Assembly: GCA_903832475.1 (NCBI GenBank)
Contig: CAILBQ010000248.1
Coordinates: 1-18,057, forward strand
DNA from: an uncultured Acidobacteriota bacterium
Lineage (GTDB): Bacteria > Acidobacteriota > Terriglobia > Terriglobales > Acidobacteriaceae
DNA: 18,057 nucleotides
Direction: 5' to 3'
The notes under the pieces were generated by a model that saw only the letters and a program-made list of their open reading frames with translations, was not told the origin of the DNA and did no database searches. Both the position numbers and the translations under genes were made by a program. Positions 1 through 7,227 of this stretch are shown in pieces (within the stretch, counting starts at the first letter, position 1; each line of letters starts with the position of its first letter).

Positions 1-230
1 CCGTTCTTTCTGTCATTCCCCTCAGGGGAATCTGCTTCTGTCCTTGCCGTTCTTTCTGTCATTCCCCTCAGAGGAATCTGCTTCTGTCCTTGCCGTTCTT
101 TCTCTCATTCCCCTCAGAGGAATCTGCTTCTGTCCTTGCCGTTCTTTCTGTCATTCCCCTCAGGGGAATCTGCTTCTGTCCTTGCCGTTCGTTCTGTCAT
201 TCCCCTCAGAGGAATCTGATTCTAATTAGC
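1..230. repeat. 46-bp tandem repeat array, five contiguous units
   Basis: Units begin at 1, 47, 93, 139 and 185, an exact 46-bp period with no spacers. Each unit reads CCGTTCTTTCTGTC, then an ATTCCCC-TCA-GGGGAAT palindrome (or its CAGAGG variant), then CTGCTTCTGTCCTTG. Units 1 and 4 carry the perfect palindrome; units 2, 3 and 5 carry the G-to-A variant. The last ten bases of unit 5 diverge and contain the stop codon (222-224) of the neighbouring minus-strand gene. Unit 1 starts at base 1, so the array may extend beyond the window. A related single copy lies near 12360. The translated repeat reads as hydrophobic nonsense in all copies, so it is treated as non-coding. Confidence 0.95.
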
Positions 231-686
231 ATCCGCCGCCACCGCATGACTCATCGCCCAGTACCTTTCCCACCAAACATCCCAGACCTCATCCTCCCAC
301 ACAATCCCCTTTCCCTCATTGGCAGGCGGAGTATGCACTGACACCGTCTTTCCCTCCAGCCCCACCATCGCCCCATGCGCCATTTCTTCCGAAGTGCAGT
401 TGAATTTGTACGAACCAACATGCTCCTCGGTCACCCGGTAGCGATAATCGAAGCTCACCTTCCAGTAATCCACCCCGTTCATCCCCCCATCCACCTTGCG
501 CACGGCCAAATTCTCGACCGCACCCGGGCAGGTCGGCCACCCCTTCGACCGGTAGACACGCCACTTCTCCCGCCCCGCCTGCACCGCCCACCACAGCGCC
601 AGCGCCCCTGCTACAAACGCAATCTTGTCCCACGACTGAAACAGAAACCAGATCCCAAACTTCATCGCCACCAGTTGCATCAACAT
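222..686 (-). CDS. Small membrane-anchored protein of unknown function (DUF3592-like)
   Basis: A 154-residue protein with one hydrophobic segment near the N terminus (about residues 11-35, KIAFVAGALALWWAVQAG). A soluble part follows, with alternating beta-like segments such as DYWKVSFDYRYRV and GLEGKTVSVHTPP. The layout of one membrane helix followed by a domain that recomputes a property along a chain resembles DUF3592-type proteins, but this is only a resemblance. The reading frame opens at a TTG at 704. The ATG at 686 is preferred because a GAGGTGG Shine-Dalgarno sequence lies about 8 bases upstream. The last codons overlap the final unit of the 46-bp array. The gene diverges from the TonB-domain gene at 911. 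I cannot assign a function. Confidence 0.7.
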   Translation of the reverse strand: MLMQLVAMKFGIWFLFQSWDKIAFVAGALALWWAVQAGREKWRVYRSKGWPTCPGAVENLAVRKVDGGMNGVDYWKVSFDYRYRVTEEHVGSYKFNCTSEEMAHGAMVGLEGKTVSVHTPPANEGKGIVWEDEVWDVWWERYWAMSHAVAADAN

Positions 687-910
687 GCGCGCCACCTCAC
701 CCAATGCCGCGCAATCGCCTGCCTTTTCCCCTCACCGGATGCGAACCCTTCCATACCGTGCTGCTGTTTCCTCAGCACAGCAATCCAGGATCCGCAACGC
801 AAATCTATTGATTCTCGTCGACACTCGTGCCATTCTTAACCGATTTGCAGAAGGGTTTCCCGCCCTTCCTTAAATCGCGCACGGCCGCATCACGATTGGA
901 GGCCTTCCCC

Positions 911-2380
911 ATGCCGCGATTCTTCCTCATCACCCTCCTGCTCTCTGTTGTCTCCTCTAGCTCTCTTGCTTTCGCCCAGGAACCAGCCTTCCTTTATGAC
1001 AACCCCGCCCTCCGCTACGAAGTGTCCCCCGGCCGCTATCACTACGTCTTTCCTTGCAAGATGCGCTCCCAAGCCAACGGCGCTGTTTCTGCCGACTCCC
1101 CACCCGCCATCTGCTGGCCCATCCTCGGCGGTCAGTTCAAAAACGCCAAGGGCGAAAACGTCAAGCTGGTTCCCGTAGTCGGCGTCATCGCGGTATCCGC
1201 CACCACGGTCAAATACCTTCCCAACGAGGCCAACGCCGCGTCCCCCATGCCCGACCTTCCCGTCTCTGAAATCCAGTACAGCTACGATGCCAGCCGCTCC
1301 GTTGCCACCTTGAAAACCAGCGCCGGCACCTGGGGATTCGCCTTCCGGCCCATCTGTATCGATTGCCAGCCCGGCAACGTACCTCCAGATCCCTCCAGGC
1401 AGCAGCAATTCGCCGCCGAATACCGCGAGTTCCAGGAAAGCCTCGTTGACTTCAAGAAAGTCGAAAGCCACCTCCAGGAACTTGCCGCCAATCTCCGCAT
1501 CGGCGTCACTCCCAGCAATCAGCCCAATCTCCAGGACCCTCCTGAAGCCATGGCGCTCTACAGCGACCTCAACACCCGCCTGTCCCCCTACTGCTCAGAC
1601 TCAGCCCGGACCTGCCTTGCCTCGTATCAGAAATACCAGGCATGCAAGAGCGCCGGTCTTCAGGCGGAGTGCGGCGAGCCGCCTTCCTGCTCCACAGCCT
1701 GCATCATCACATCGGCACAGCTGAAAGCCCTCAAAGTGACCCTCTGCGAGTCCCGGTTGCAGGACAGCGCCACCCTCATCCCCGACTGGTCAGAAGTCGC
1801 CAAAAAGCGCGACGCCGACCGTCAAGCAAGAAGCTCCAGCGACCCAATCACTATCCACATCAAAGACAAAGACCCGAACGCCCCTCAATTGGACTTCATG
1901 GGCAAGCCCATCGACAACAAAAACCCCTGCAGCGTCGAAGCCGCGTACGCAACCGCCATGATGACCCACCTGATGCCGGCTCCCCCGGCTGTAAACGGCA
2001 GCATCTTCGGCTCCACCCCCTCGCCCGGAGCCGATCCAAAAACCGTCATCATCGCATCTGGTGTTGCGACTGGTCTGCTCATCTCTCAAACGCGGCCAAT
2101 CTATCCACCTGCCGCCAGAGCCGCGCGCGTGGGAGGAACCGTCGTGCTCAAAGCCACCATCACCAAGCAGGGAGACATCGACGATCTTTCCGTCGTCTCT
2201 GGACCCGCTTTGTTACAGCAAGCCGCGCTCGACGCCGTCAAGACCTGGAAATATCGCCCCTATATGCTGAACGGCCAGCCAGTCAAAATCCTCACGCAGA
2301 TCAACGTCGTCTTCAACCTCGGAGGCCCACCACCCCCATCAGGGCCAAGCGCCCCCGGCGTCCCACCCCAGACACCTTGA
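911..2380 (+). CDS. Secreted Cys-rich protein with C-terminal TonB domain
   Basis: A 489-residue protein. It starts with a signal peptide (MPRFFLITLLL... ending AFA before QEP, about 22 residues), so it is probably periplasmic. The start at 911 is chosen over upstream ATG 827 because GGAGG at 898-902 sits eight bases before it and the signal peptide begins there. Residues about 391-471 form a TonB C-terminal domain (TRPIYPPAARAARVGGTV, then AALDAVKTWKYRPYMLNGQP). The tail is Pro/Gly-rich. The central region of about 350 residues is unrecognised and contains twelve Cys in the mature protein, an even number that fits disulfide bonding. Classical TonB has an uncleaved N-terminal helix and a Pro-rich linker, and neither is seen. 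No exbB, exbD or TonB-dependent receptor gene is nearby. It is better read as one of the many acidobacterial 'TonB family' proteins than as a true energy transducer. Confidence 0.85.
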   Translation: MPRFFLITLLLSVVSSSSLAFAQEPAFLYDNPALRYEVSPGRYHYVFPCKMRSQANGAVSADSPPAICWPILGGQFKNAKGENVKLVPVVGVIAVSATTVKYLPNEANAASPMPDLPVSEIQYSYDASRSVATLKTSAGTWGFAFRPICIDCQPGNVPPDPSRQQQFAAEYREFQESLVDFKKVESHLQELAANLRIGVTPSNQPNLQDPPEAMALYSDLNTRLSPYCSDSARTCLASYQKYQACKSAGLQAECGEPPSCSTACIITSAQLKALKVTLCESRLQDSATLIPDWSEVAKKRDADRQARSSSDPITIHIKDKDPNAPQLDFMGKPIDNKNPCSVEAAYATAMMTHLMPAPPAVNGSIFGSTPSPGADPKTVIIASGVATGLLISQTRPIYPPAARAARVGGTVVLKATITKQGDIDDLSVVSGPALLQQAALDAVKTWKYRPYMLNGQPVKILTQINVVFNLGGPPPPSGPSAPGVPPQTP

Positions 2381-2399
2381 ATCTTCAGGCAGCAGGAGC

Positions 2400-3479
2400 T
2401 CACCGCCCTTTGTAATTCGTCTCCATCCAGTCCCGATAAGCCCCGGAAGTCACTTCCTCCACCCACGCCTGGTTATCCAGATACCACCGCACCGTCTTCC
2501 TCAGCCCCGTCTCGAAGGTCTCCTTGGGCTTCCACCCAAGCTCCCGCTCCGCCTTGGTCGCGTTGATGGCATACCGCCGGTCATGCCCTGGCCGGTCTTT
2601 CACCGAAGTCATCAACTCGGCATGGGGCCGATACGGCGAATCCGGTAAAAACTCATCCAGCAGCGCACACAGCATCTTCACCGTGTCGATGTTGGCCTGC
2701 TCATTCCACCCGCCGATGTTGTACGTCTGCCCGGGAACACCCTTCTCCAGCGCCACCCGCAGCGCCGCCGCGTGATCGCCGACATACAGCCAGTCCCGCA
2801 CCTGCATCCCGTCGCCATAAATCGGCAGCGGCTGCCCATGGATTGCCTTGTTCAGGACCAGCGGCAGCAGCTTCTCGGGAAACTGCAGCGGCCCATAGTT
2901 ATTCGAGCAGTTAGTGATAATCACCGGCAGCCCATAGCTCTTGCCCCACGCGCGCACCAGCAAATCGCTCGCTGCCTTTGAAGCCGCATACGGCGAGTTT
3001 GGCTTGAACGCAAACGTCTCCTCAAACGGAGCATCCCCCGGCTTCAACGAACCAAACACCTCGTCCGTCGAAACATGCAGAAACCGGAACTTCGCCCTGT
3101 CCGCTTCATCCAGCTTGTCCACGTAGCTCTTCGCCGCTTCAAGCAGCACAAACGTCCCATTGATGTTGGTATCGAGGAATTCTCCCGGCCCCACCAGCGA
3201 CCGGTCCACGTGGCTCTCCGCCGCCAGGTGCACAATCGCGCGCGGCTGGTGCTCGGCAAACAGCCGGTCGACCAGCTCCCGGTCTCGAATATCCCCGCGC
3301 ACAAACGTGTACCCCGGCCTGCCCGCGATTGGCTCCAGGTTGCGAAGATTTCCCGCGTAGGTCAGCTTGTCAAGATTGACCAGCGGCGTCCCGACCGTGT
3401 CAAACCAGTCCAGAACAAAATGCGACCCGATAAACCCGGCGCCGCCTGTAACAAGAATGGGACTTTCATTCGTAATCAT
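2400..3479 (-). CDS. rfbB: dTDP-glucose 4,6-dehydratase
   Basis: A 359-residue extended short-chain dehydrogenase of normal length for RmlB/RfbB. It converts dTDP-glucose to dTDP-4-keto-6-deoxyglucose, the second step of dTDP-L-rhamnose and related deoxysugar synthesis, in the cytoplasm. Visible signatures are the NAD-binding GGAGFIG (residues 12-18), HLAAESHVDRS (84-94), the catalytic STDE (137-140), the catalytic Tyr/Lys pair in YAASK (164-168), and TNCSNNYGP (189-197). The ORF is open to 3608, but homology begins at the ATG at 3479, directly before the Rossmann strand; no strong ribosome binding site is visible. It converges on the TonB-domain gene with a 19-bp gap. The usual partners rfbA, rfbC and rfbD are not in the window. 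Confidence 0.96.
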   Translation of the reverse strand: MITNESPILVTGGAGFIGSHFVLDWFDTVGTPLVNLDKLTYAGNLRNLEPIAGRPGYTFVRGDIRDRELVDRLFAEHQPRAIVHLAAESHVDRSLVGPGEFLDTNINGTFVLLEAAKSYVDKLDEADRAKFRFLHVSTDEVFGSLKPGDAPFEETFAFKPNSPYAASKAASDLLVRAWGKSYGLPVIITNCSNNYGPLQFPEKLLPLVLNKAIHGQPLPIYGDGMQVRDWLYVGDHAAALRVALEKGVPGQTYNIGGWNEQANIDTVKMLCALLDEFLPDSPYRPHAELMTSVKDRPGHDRRYAINATKAERELGWKPKETFETGLRKTVRWYLDNQAWVEEVTSGAYRDWMETNYKGR

Positions 3480-3772
3480 CGATATAAGTCTAACCGCCGA
3501 CAGGAATTCAAAACGATGACAGCTTCGTTGTATGGTGCCTTTTCGAAAGTTTAGGAGGGAAAGCGCGAGATGCGAGCCCAAGACGACGAAGGCGCCCAAA
3601 GGACGCAATCAAGGGTGCGGAGCACAAAAAACGGCCCCCGATTCGATCGGGGGCCAAGTTGCCTTGGTTCTCTCGTGTTGCGAGAGCTTGTTTGGCGGCC
3701 AGAACGGCGGGGCCGTTAGGCGCGGGCTAAAGCCGGGGGCGTGGCTGGCGCTTGCGCACCGCTCCGCACCTG
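3480..3772. other. Gene-free spacer with several hairpins
   Basis: This 293-bp stretch lies between the starts of rfbB and the end of the OmpA-like gene. Besides the terminator at 3625-3655 it has CCAAG-TTGC-CTTGG (3654-3667), CTCTCG-TGTTG-CGAGAG (3670-3686) and ACGGC-GGG-GCCGT (3704-3716). A GCGGGCTAAAGCC stretch near 3721 resembles, in reverse, the GGGCTTTAGCCC end of the REP elements around the RAYT, but the flanks do not match. A possible plus-strand ORF of 49 codons from 3570 has no recognisable content. Confidence 0.5.
3625..3655 (-). terminator. Intrinsic terminator downstream of the OmpA-like gene
   Basis: A perfect 9-bp stem GGCCCCCGA / TCGGGGGCC (3633-3641 and 3647-3655) with a five-base loop. 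On the minus strand it is followed by GTTTTTTG. It lies about 117 bp after the stop of the gene at 3773-4666 and fits a rho-independent terminator reading in that direction. There is no T-tract on the plus side. Confidence 0.85.
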
Positions 3773-4666
3773 CTACGGATGGGATGACCGGGGGGTGGTC
3801 CCATCCTGGGCCGCCAAGCTGTTTTCCATCAACCGCAGCTCGACAAAGCTTGTCCGGACCGGCTTGGCGTCCTGCGCATCGCTGGTTCCAGTCGCTGTTG
3901 TCGAATTTGCTGCCATGGCTGGGGCGTTACCCAACGCGACGGCATGCATGCGGTAGACGGGAATCTCATGTTCGGTGACCAGGTAGCGTTTCACTGCCTC
4001 AGCCAGCCGGTTGGAATTCTGAATGCCCACGGAACCTGCACCGGGAGCGTGTGCCTCAACTTCCAGCAGGTATCCCTGGTGTCCGCTGAGCGTGCTTGCC
4101 ATATCGTCCAACTGCTTCTTTGCGTCTTCCGAAAGCACACTGGACCCACGGCGGAACGCTATCGAAACCGTGTTCTTCTCGGAGTACTGATCCAGCCCGC
4201 TGACCGTGGTGTTCAACTGGCCGACCTTGCCCGTAGCCTGACCGGCGATCGTGTTCGCCTGCTGCGCCTGGGTGGTTGCTGCCGAGGCTACTTGGTTCGC
4301 CTGATCAGCCGAAGCCTGAGCCTTGCTGATACCAGCTTGGGCTCGACTATCAACATCCTTAATGTCTTTCGCATTCTTGGCATTCACTTCATCCAGTTCG
4401 TTCAGTTCTCCGCGGACAGGATCAAGCCGCTTGTCTACCCACTTCTTCCGGGCGAACGGATTGACATGTCCCCAGAAACCCTCCTTCGGAGGCTGACTCA
4501 GTTTGCCTTGATCCTGAGTTTGGGGGGAGGGCTGTGTCTCCGAAGGAGTGTTGCTGGACCCTGACGCCGGCTGCTGAGCAGCGGCAGAAAAGCAAAACGC
4601 AGATGCCAGCGCGAAAACTGCAATCTGGCCGGGGATGTATTTCCGAGATGATGCAATCGAAACCAT
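3773..4666 (-). CDS. OmpA-like envelope protein with coiled-coil spacer
   Basis: A 297-residue exported protein. The signal peptide MVSIASSRKYIPGQIAVFAL...SAAA ends near residue 30. A Ser/Pro/Gln-rich linker follows to about 60, then a short conserved-looking NPFARKKW segment (69-76). Residues about 85-155 are an Ala/Gln/Asp-rich heptad-like coiled coil (SKAQASADQANQVASAA). Residues about 165-280 form an OmpA-like domain (VSIAFRRGSSVLSEDAKKQL; NSNRLAEAVKRYLV), which in this family binds peptidoglycan. The usual TD...LSxxRA signature is changed to EAHAPG...NSNRLAEAV; the Arg is kept. ATG 4666 is chosen because AGGGAG lies seven bases upstream and the signal peptide begins there. The alternative ATG at 4690 sits directly against a GGAGGG. 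It likely tethers the envelope to the cell wall. The terminator at 3625 and the leader at 4691-4736 suggest a single-gene transcript. Confidence 0.85.
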   Translation of the reverse strand: MVSIASSRKYIPGQIAVFALASAFCFSAAAQQPASGSSNTPSETQPSPQTQDQGKLSQPPKEGFWGHVNPFARKKWVDKRLDPVRGELNELDEVNAKNAKDIKDVDSRAQAGISKAQASADQANQVASAATTQAQQANTIAGQATGKVGQLNTTVSGLDQYSEKNTVSIAFRRGSSVLSEDAKKQLDDMASTLSGHQGYLLEVEAHAPGAGSVGIQNSNRLAEAVKRYLVTEHEIPVYRMHAVALGNAPAMAANSTTATGTSDAQDAKPVRTSFVELRLMENSLAAQDGTTPRSSHP

Positions 4667-4690
4667 GGAGGAACTCCCTGTTTTTGTCAT

Positions 4691-4736
4691 CCCTCCGGCG
4701 ATACTCCCGGAGGCGAGATGGTCACGCCGTCTCGCC
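4691..4736 (-). promoter_or_regulatory. Structured 5' leader: two overlapping hairpins before the OmpA-like gene
   Basis: Just upstream of the gene, stem GGCGAGA / TCTCGCC (4730-4736 with 4712-4718, 11-base loop) abuts CCTCCGG / CCGGAGG (4707-4713 with 4692-4698, 8-base loop). They share two bases (4712-4713), so they cannot both form fully. The second stem contains the GGAGG that precedes ATG 4690. AT-rich sequence upstream, including CCCTATAAGATG on the minus strand near 4835, may hold the promoter. No known riboswitch consensus was recognised. Confidence 0.5.
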
Positions 4737-4934
4737 TTACATCGTTGCAAGGGCCGTGCCAAACCAGGAAAGCTCGAACACAAACTCATAAGAGGTTATT
4801 TTTGAATAATTTATCCAGCAGCGACCCCGGCATCTTATAGGGCAAAAAGGGAATTGCATCACTTTTTCGATGTAGTTTTTGCAGCAAGGTGTAATTTTTA
4901 CCGCGTAAACCGCGCCAGGCGCGAGAAAGACGCT

Positions 4935-5459
4935 TTACTTCGTCTCAACACGCACGATTTTCAATTCCGGAATCTCCCCAGCCCAGTCAGGCGAAATCCG
5001 GTCGAAGATCAAGCGGAAGTCCTGCTCCGCTCCAGGCTTCAGCGGCATCGCACCCACCGGCGCGGTATCGACATAGGGCTCCCGCATGCGGACGATTTGC
5101 AGCGGGACCGTGTCATTCTGCGCTACCTGGTGCGTATAGCTGTGAAACAGCACCTGCACCGCGATTCCCGTCACCGTCCGATTTCCATGATTGGCTATAT
5201 GACCGTCGATATAAGTTACTTTCCCGCCCGCAAGATTGGCCGACTCGCTCATGGCTACGTTGCTGATGGCCAACTGCGGCGCGTACGCGTCCAGCGCCGC
5301 ATTGGCGGGAGTTACTTCCACCGACTTGTGCCGCCCGGACAGCACCAGCCCAGCCACCACTACCAGCAACACCAGTCCCGCCGCGATCCCCAGGGGCAGC
5401 CAGTTTCGCTCCCTGCGCTCCGGAGGCCGCTCCATGATTTCCAGATGGGGTTCGCTCAC
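4935..5459 (-). CDS. Membrane-anchored protein of unknown function (DUF2393-like)
   Basis: A 174-residue protein. A charged cytoplasmic N terminus (residues 1-19, ERPPERRERNW) is followed by one strong transmembrane helix (about 20-41, LPLGIAAGLVLLVVVAGLVL). A roughly 130-residue outside domain follows with beta-rich segments (LAISNVAMSES, VTYIDGHIANHGNRTVTGIAVQVLF, GAEQDFRLIFDRI). The topology and the 'NHGNRTVTGIAVQVLF' type strand resemble DUF2393/FxLYD-like domains, which are immunoglobulin-like. The frame starts with a GTG at 5459; an ATG at 5435 is also possible, and neither has a clear ribosome binding site. The end of the protein is followed by 268 bp of AT-richer leader of the next gene, so the two are probably transcribed separately. 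Function unknown. Confidence 0.7.
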   Translation of the reverse strand: MSEPHLEIMERPPERRERNWLPLGIAAGLVLLVVVAGLVLSGRHKSVEVTPANAALDAYAPQLAISNVAMSESANLAGGKVTYIDGHIANHGNRTVTGIAVQVLFHSYTHQVAQNDTVPLQIVRMREPYVDTAPVGAMPLKPGAEQDFRLIFDRISPDWAGEIPELKIVRVETK

Positions 5460-5698
5460 ACCGCAGATTCTACACCGTTCCGTGAAACGCTTTCGAACTC
5501 AGCCGCACCATCTCTCAGAGAACAGCAAATGAAAAGAGCCAGCGGTACCACAAAGAATTCACACAACGTCACGGCACTGGCAGTCGTCTAAAAGGTGTTC
5601 CGCATTGCATTTTGTGCATCTGCAATGGAACGAGCCCTGCTCGCATTCCGTACCCACCATGAAGGCTTCATCCGCCCGACGCTCCGAAAGGACCGGCA

Positions 5699-5854
5699 AT
5701 GCCCGCCAACTGTTGCTCCGAGAACATGCCGCTCCCTGCGCAACCCTGCGATCCTCACCCGCACGCCGCGCAATCTCCGCATCAGGCGGGCCTTTACCAG
5801 GCTGCGACACTGCTGGTCATGTTGCTCTTCCTGCTCAGCTTCTGGTCCTGCTGA
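5699..5854 (+). CDS. Putative 51-residue small membrane protein
   Basis: A short ORF of 51 codons plus stop. It starts at ATG 5699 with AAAGGA six bases upstream, a good Shine-Dalgarno sequence. The first half is rich in Cys, Pro and His (MPANCCSEN...CDPHPHAAQSPHQ). The C-terminal half is one clear transmembrane helix (residues about 34-50, QAATLLVMLLFLLSFW) ending in Ser-Cys. Third positions follow the local C/G preference. It converges on the DnaC-like gene with a 9-bp gap and overlaps no gene, filling an otherwise empty stretch. An in-frame TGA lies about 35 bp upstream, and a second ATG (codon 10, 5726) is possible. No family is recognised; it could still be a chance ORF. Confidence 0.45.
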   Translation: MPANCCSENMPLPAQPCDPHPHAAQSPHQAGLYQAATLLVMLLFLLSFWSC

Positions 5855-5863
5855 CTCGACAGA

Positions 5864-6625
5864 TCACCCAAAGCGCGCTCGGCCATTGCCCTGCCGAAAA
5901 TCCTGCCCGCGCATCTCGATGGCAACGCACATCTCGGCGAGCCGCGAGCGCATTCGCTCTCCGATGCGGTCACCCAGCGACTCCTCACGCGTTGCCCGCT
6001 GTGCCGCTGTCAGCCCCACGCCTCCAGCCGGCAAATCTGGATAATTGGTCGTAATAATCGTCGTGCGCTTGTCGTTGTACCGCGTATTCAGGATCAGAGC
6101 CACCGTATCCCACACCCAGTCCGTCGGCTTCTGCGCACCCAGTTCGTCCAGCACCAGAACCTCAGCGTTGAAAACCGGCTCCAGAACTCCCAGTTCCGTG
6201 GAGTTTACCTGCGGATTGTAACTGTGCTGGATTTCCTTCAACAGTTCCCGGTAGTCCACAAACAATCCCCGCACTCCCCGATGCTCGATCAACGAGGTAA
6301 GGATTCCGACCGCCAGATGGGTCTTGCCTACGCCAATCGGCCCCGTAATCAGCAAACCCCTGCCGTCGGTTTCGACCGGGTACGCCTCCACAAACCGTCG
6401 CGCATTAAAATGAGCCTCTTTCAAGGATGGATCCGATCCCCGAAACTCCTTCCAGAAACTTCCCAGGCTGCATCCCTGATACCGCCTCGGAATACGCGCC
6501 GCAGTCATCTGTTGCGCGAGCCGCGCCGCTTGCTGGCACACACACACCCGCGCCGCACGCTTGCCCGCGCCATCGATCACCAGTACCATCCCGGCCCCGC
6601 CGCAAACCTGGCATTCTTCCGTCAT
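5864..6625 (-). CDS. DnaC/DnaI-like AAA+ ATPase (helicase-loader type)
   Basis: A 253-residue protein. The N terminus holds CQVCGGAG and CVC (Cys 5, 8, 28 and 30), likely a small zinc site. The AAA+ core has Walker A GPIGVGKT (95-102), Walker B VLVLDEL (156-162), a sensor-1-like TTNY (192-195), and an arginine-containing GDRIGERMRSRL (218-229). This is the DnaC/DnaI/IstB-like group, which loads the replicative helicase in replication and phage systems. No transposase (istA) or IS ends are next to it, so a chromosomal loader is more likely than an IS21 helper. It is the last gene of a minus-strand group; 70 bp separate it from the GNAT gene upstream. The start at 6625 fits the Cys cluster, with a weak AAGG just before it. 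Confidence 0.88.
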   Translation of the reverse strand: MTEECQVCGGAGMVLVIDGAGKRAARVCVCQQAARLAQQMTAARIPRRYQGCSLGSFWKEFRGSDPSLKEAHFNARRFVEAYPVETDGRGLLITGPIGVGKTHLAVGILTSLIEHRGVRGLFVDYRELLKEIQHSYNPQVNSTELGVLEPVFNAEVLVLDELGAQKPTDWVWDTVALILNTRYNDKRTTIITTNYPDLPAGGVGLTAAQRATREESLGDRIGERMRSRLAEMCVAIEMRGQDFRQGNGRARFG

Positions 6626-6695
6626 CGCCTTACCAGCCTAGCGCAGATCTGCCTCGCCCCGCGCCCGCTCCTGCCTCTGCAAATGTGGATCGCGC

Positions 6696-7172
6696 TCACT
6701 CCACCACCAGCCTTTTTGCCATCTCCCGGGTATCTTTCCATCCCAGCTTCTCGTACAACGGCCGCCCCAGCTTGCTGGCATGCAGAACCAGATACGAAAC
6801 GCCGCGCTGCCCAAATTCCTCCTCCGCCCGCAACATCAGCATCCTCGCCAACCCTTTCCCTCGATGCTCCGGTTCCACGAACACGTTGCAGATATATCCC
6901 CGCTCCGCCGACTCCGGATGTAGAAAATGAGGCGGCCAGTCGATGATCATCAACCCGATCCCCGCAATCACTTCACCCGCTTCCTCGACCAGAAATCCAA
7001 AATAACGCCCATCTTCCAGCCGCGGCTTGATCCACGCCCGAAACGCGACGCTCATAAGCGCCAGCTCTTCCTCCGGCCGTCCATCCTCGGCAAACATCCG
7101 ACGCCGATGTCCGCCAATGACCTCACCATCCCCCGGCCTCACCGACCGAACCAACCACGCTTTGTCACGCAA
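6696..7172 (-). CDS. GNAT-family N-acetyltransferase
   Basis: A 158-residue single-domain GNAT protein. The acetyl-CoA-binding motif A is NVFVEPEHRGKGLARML (96-112, with the R/Q-x-x-G-x-G/A core RGKGLA). Motif B is LHASKLGRPLYEKLGW (130-145). The substrate cannot be told from sequence. The start is TTG at 7172, supported by AGGAGG five bases upstream (7178-7183 on the opposite strand). The gene lies 55 bp downstream of a second, unrelated GNAT gene and 70 bp upstream of the DnaC-like gene, so the three may be co-transcribed. Confidence 0.9.
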   Translation of the reverse strand: MRDKAWLVRSVRPGDGEVIGGHRRRMFAEDGRPEEELALMSVAFRAWIKPRLEDGRYFGFLVEEAGEVIAGIGLMIIDWPPHFLHPESAERGYICNVFVEPEHRGKGLARMLMLRAEEEFGQRGVSYLVLHASKLGRPLYEKLGWKDTREMAKRLVVE

Positions 7173-7227
7173 AATCGCCTCCTACGCTTTCGGGCATGTC
7201 ACGGTTACGCGATCGTCCAGGCCGAGA

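Noticed and set aside
1..230. Possible CRISPR array
   Set aside because: The 46-bp units are contiguous, with no unique spacers, and no cas gene is present.
44..341. Plus-strand ORFs across the 46-bp repeat
   Set aside because: They only translate the repeat, lack ribosome binding sites and overlap the better-supported minus-strand gene.
1642..2415. A 257-codon plus frame inside the TonB-domain gene
   Set aside because: Arg/His/Pro-rich shadow frame with no domain; the other frame has a signal peptide and TonB domain.
3570..3719. 49-codon plus ORF after an AGGAGGG
   Set aside because: Spacing to the ATG is long, it runs across the terminator hairpin, and its composition is unremarkable.
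4691..4780. Cyclic di-GMP (GEMM) riboswitch before the OmpA-like gene
   Set aside because: A GCCAAACCAGGAAAGC stretch is suggestive, but it is on the opposite strand to the gene and the order of helices does not fit.
5559..5810. Minus-strand ORF with a Cys-rich end (HCRCTKCNAEH)
   Set aside because: No good start signal, no recognisable domain, and it overlaps the better small plus-strand ORF.
5864..6625. IS21 helper protein IstB
   Set aside because: No IstA transposase, terminal inverted repeats or target duplication nearby; the N-terminal Cys cluster fits a helicase-loader type.
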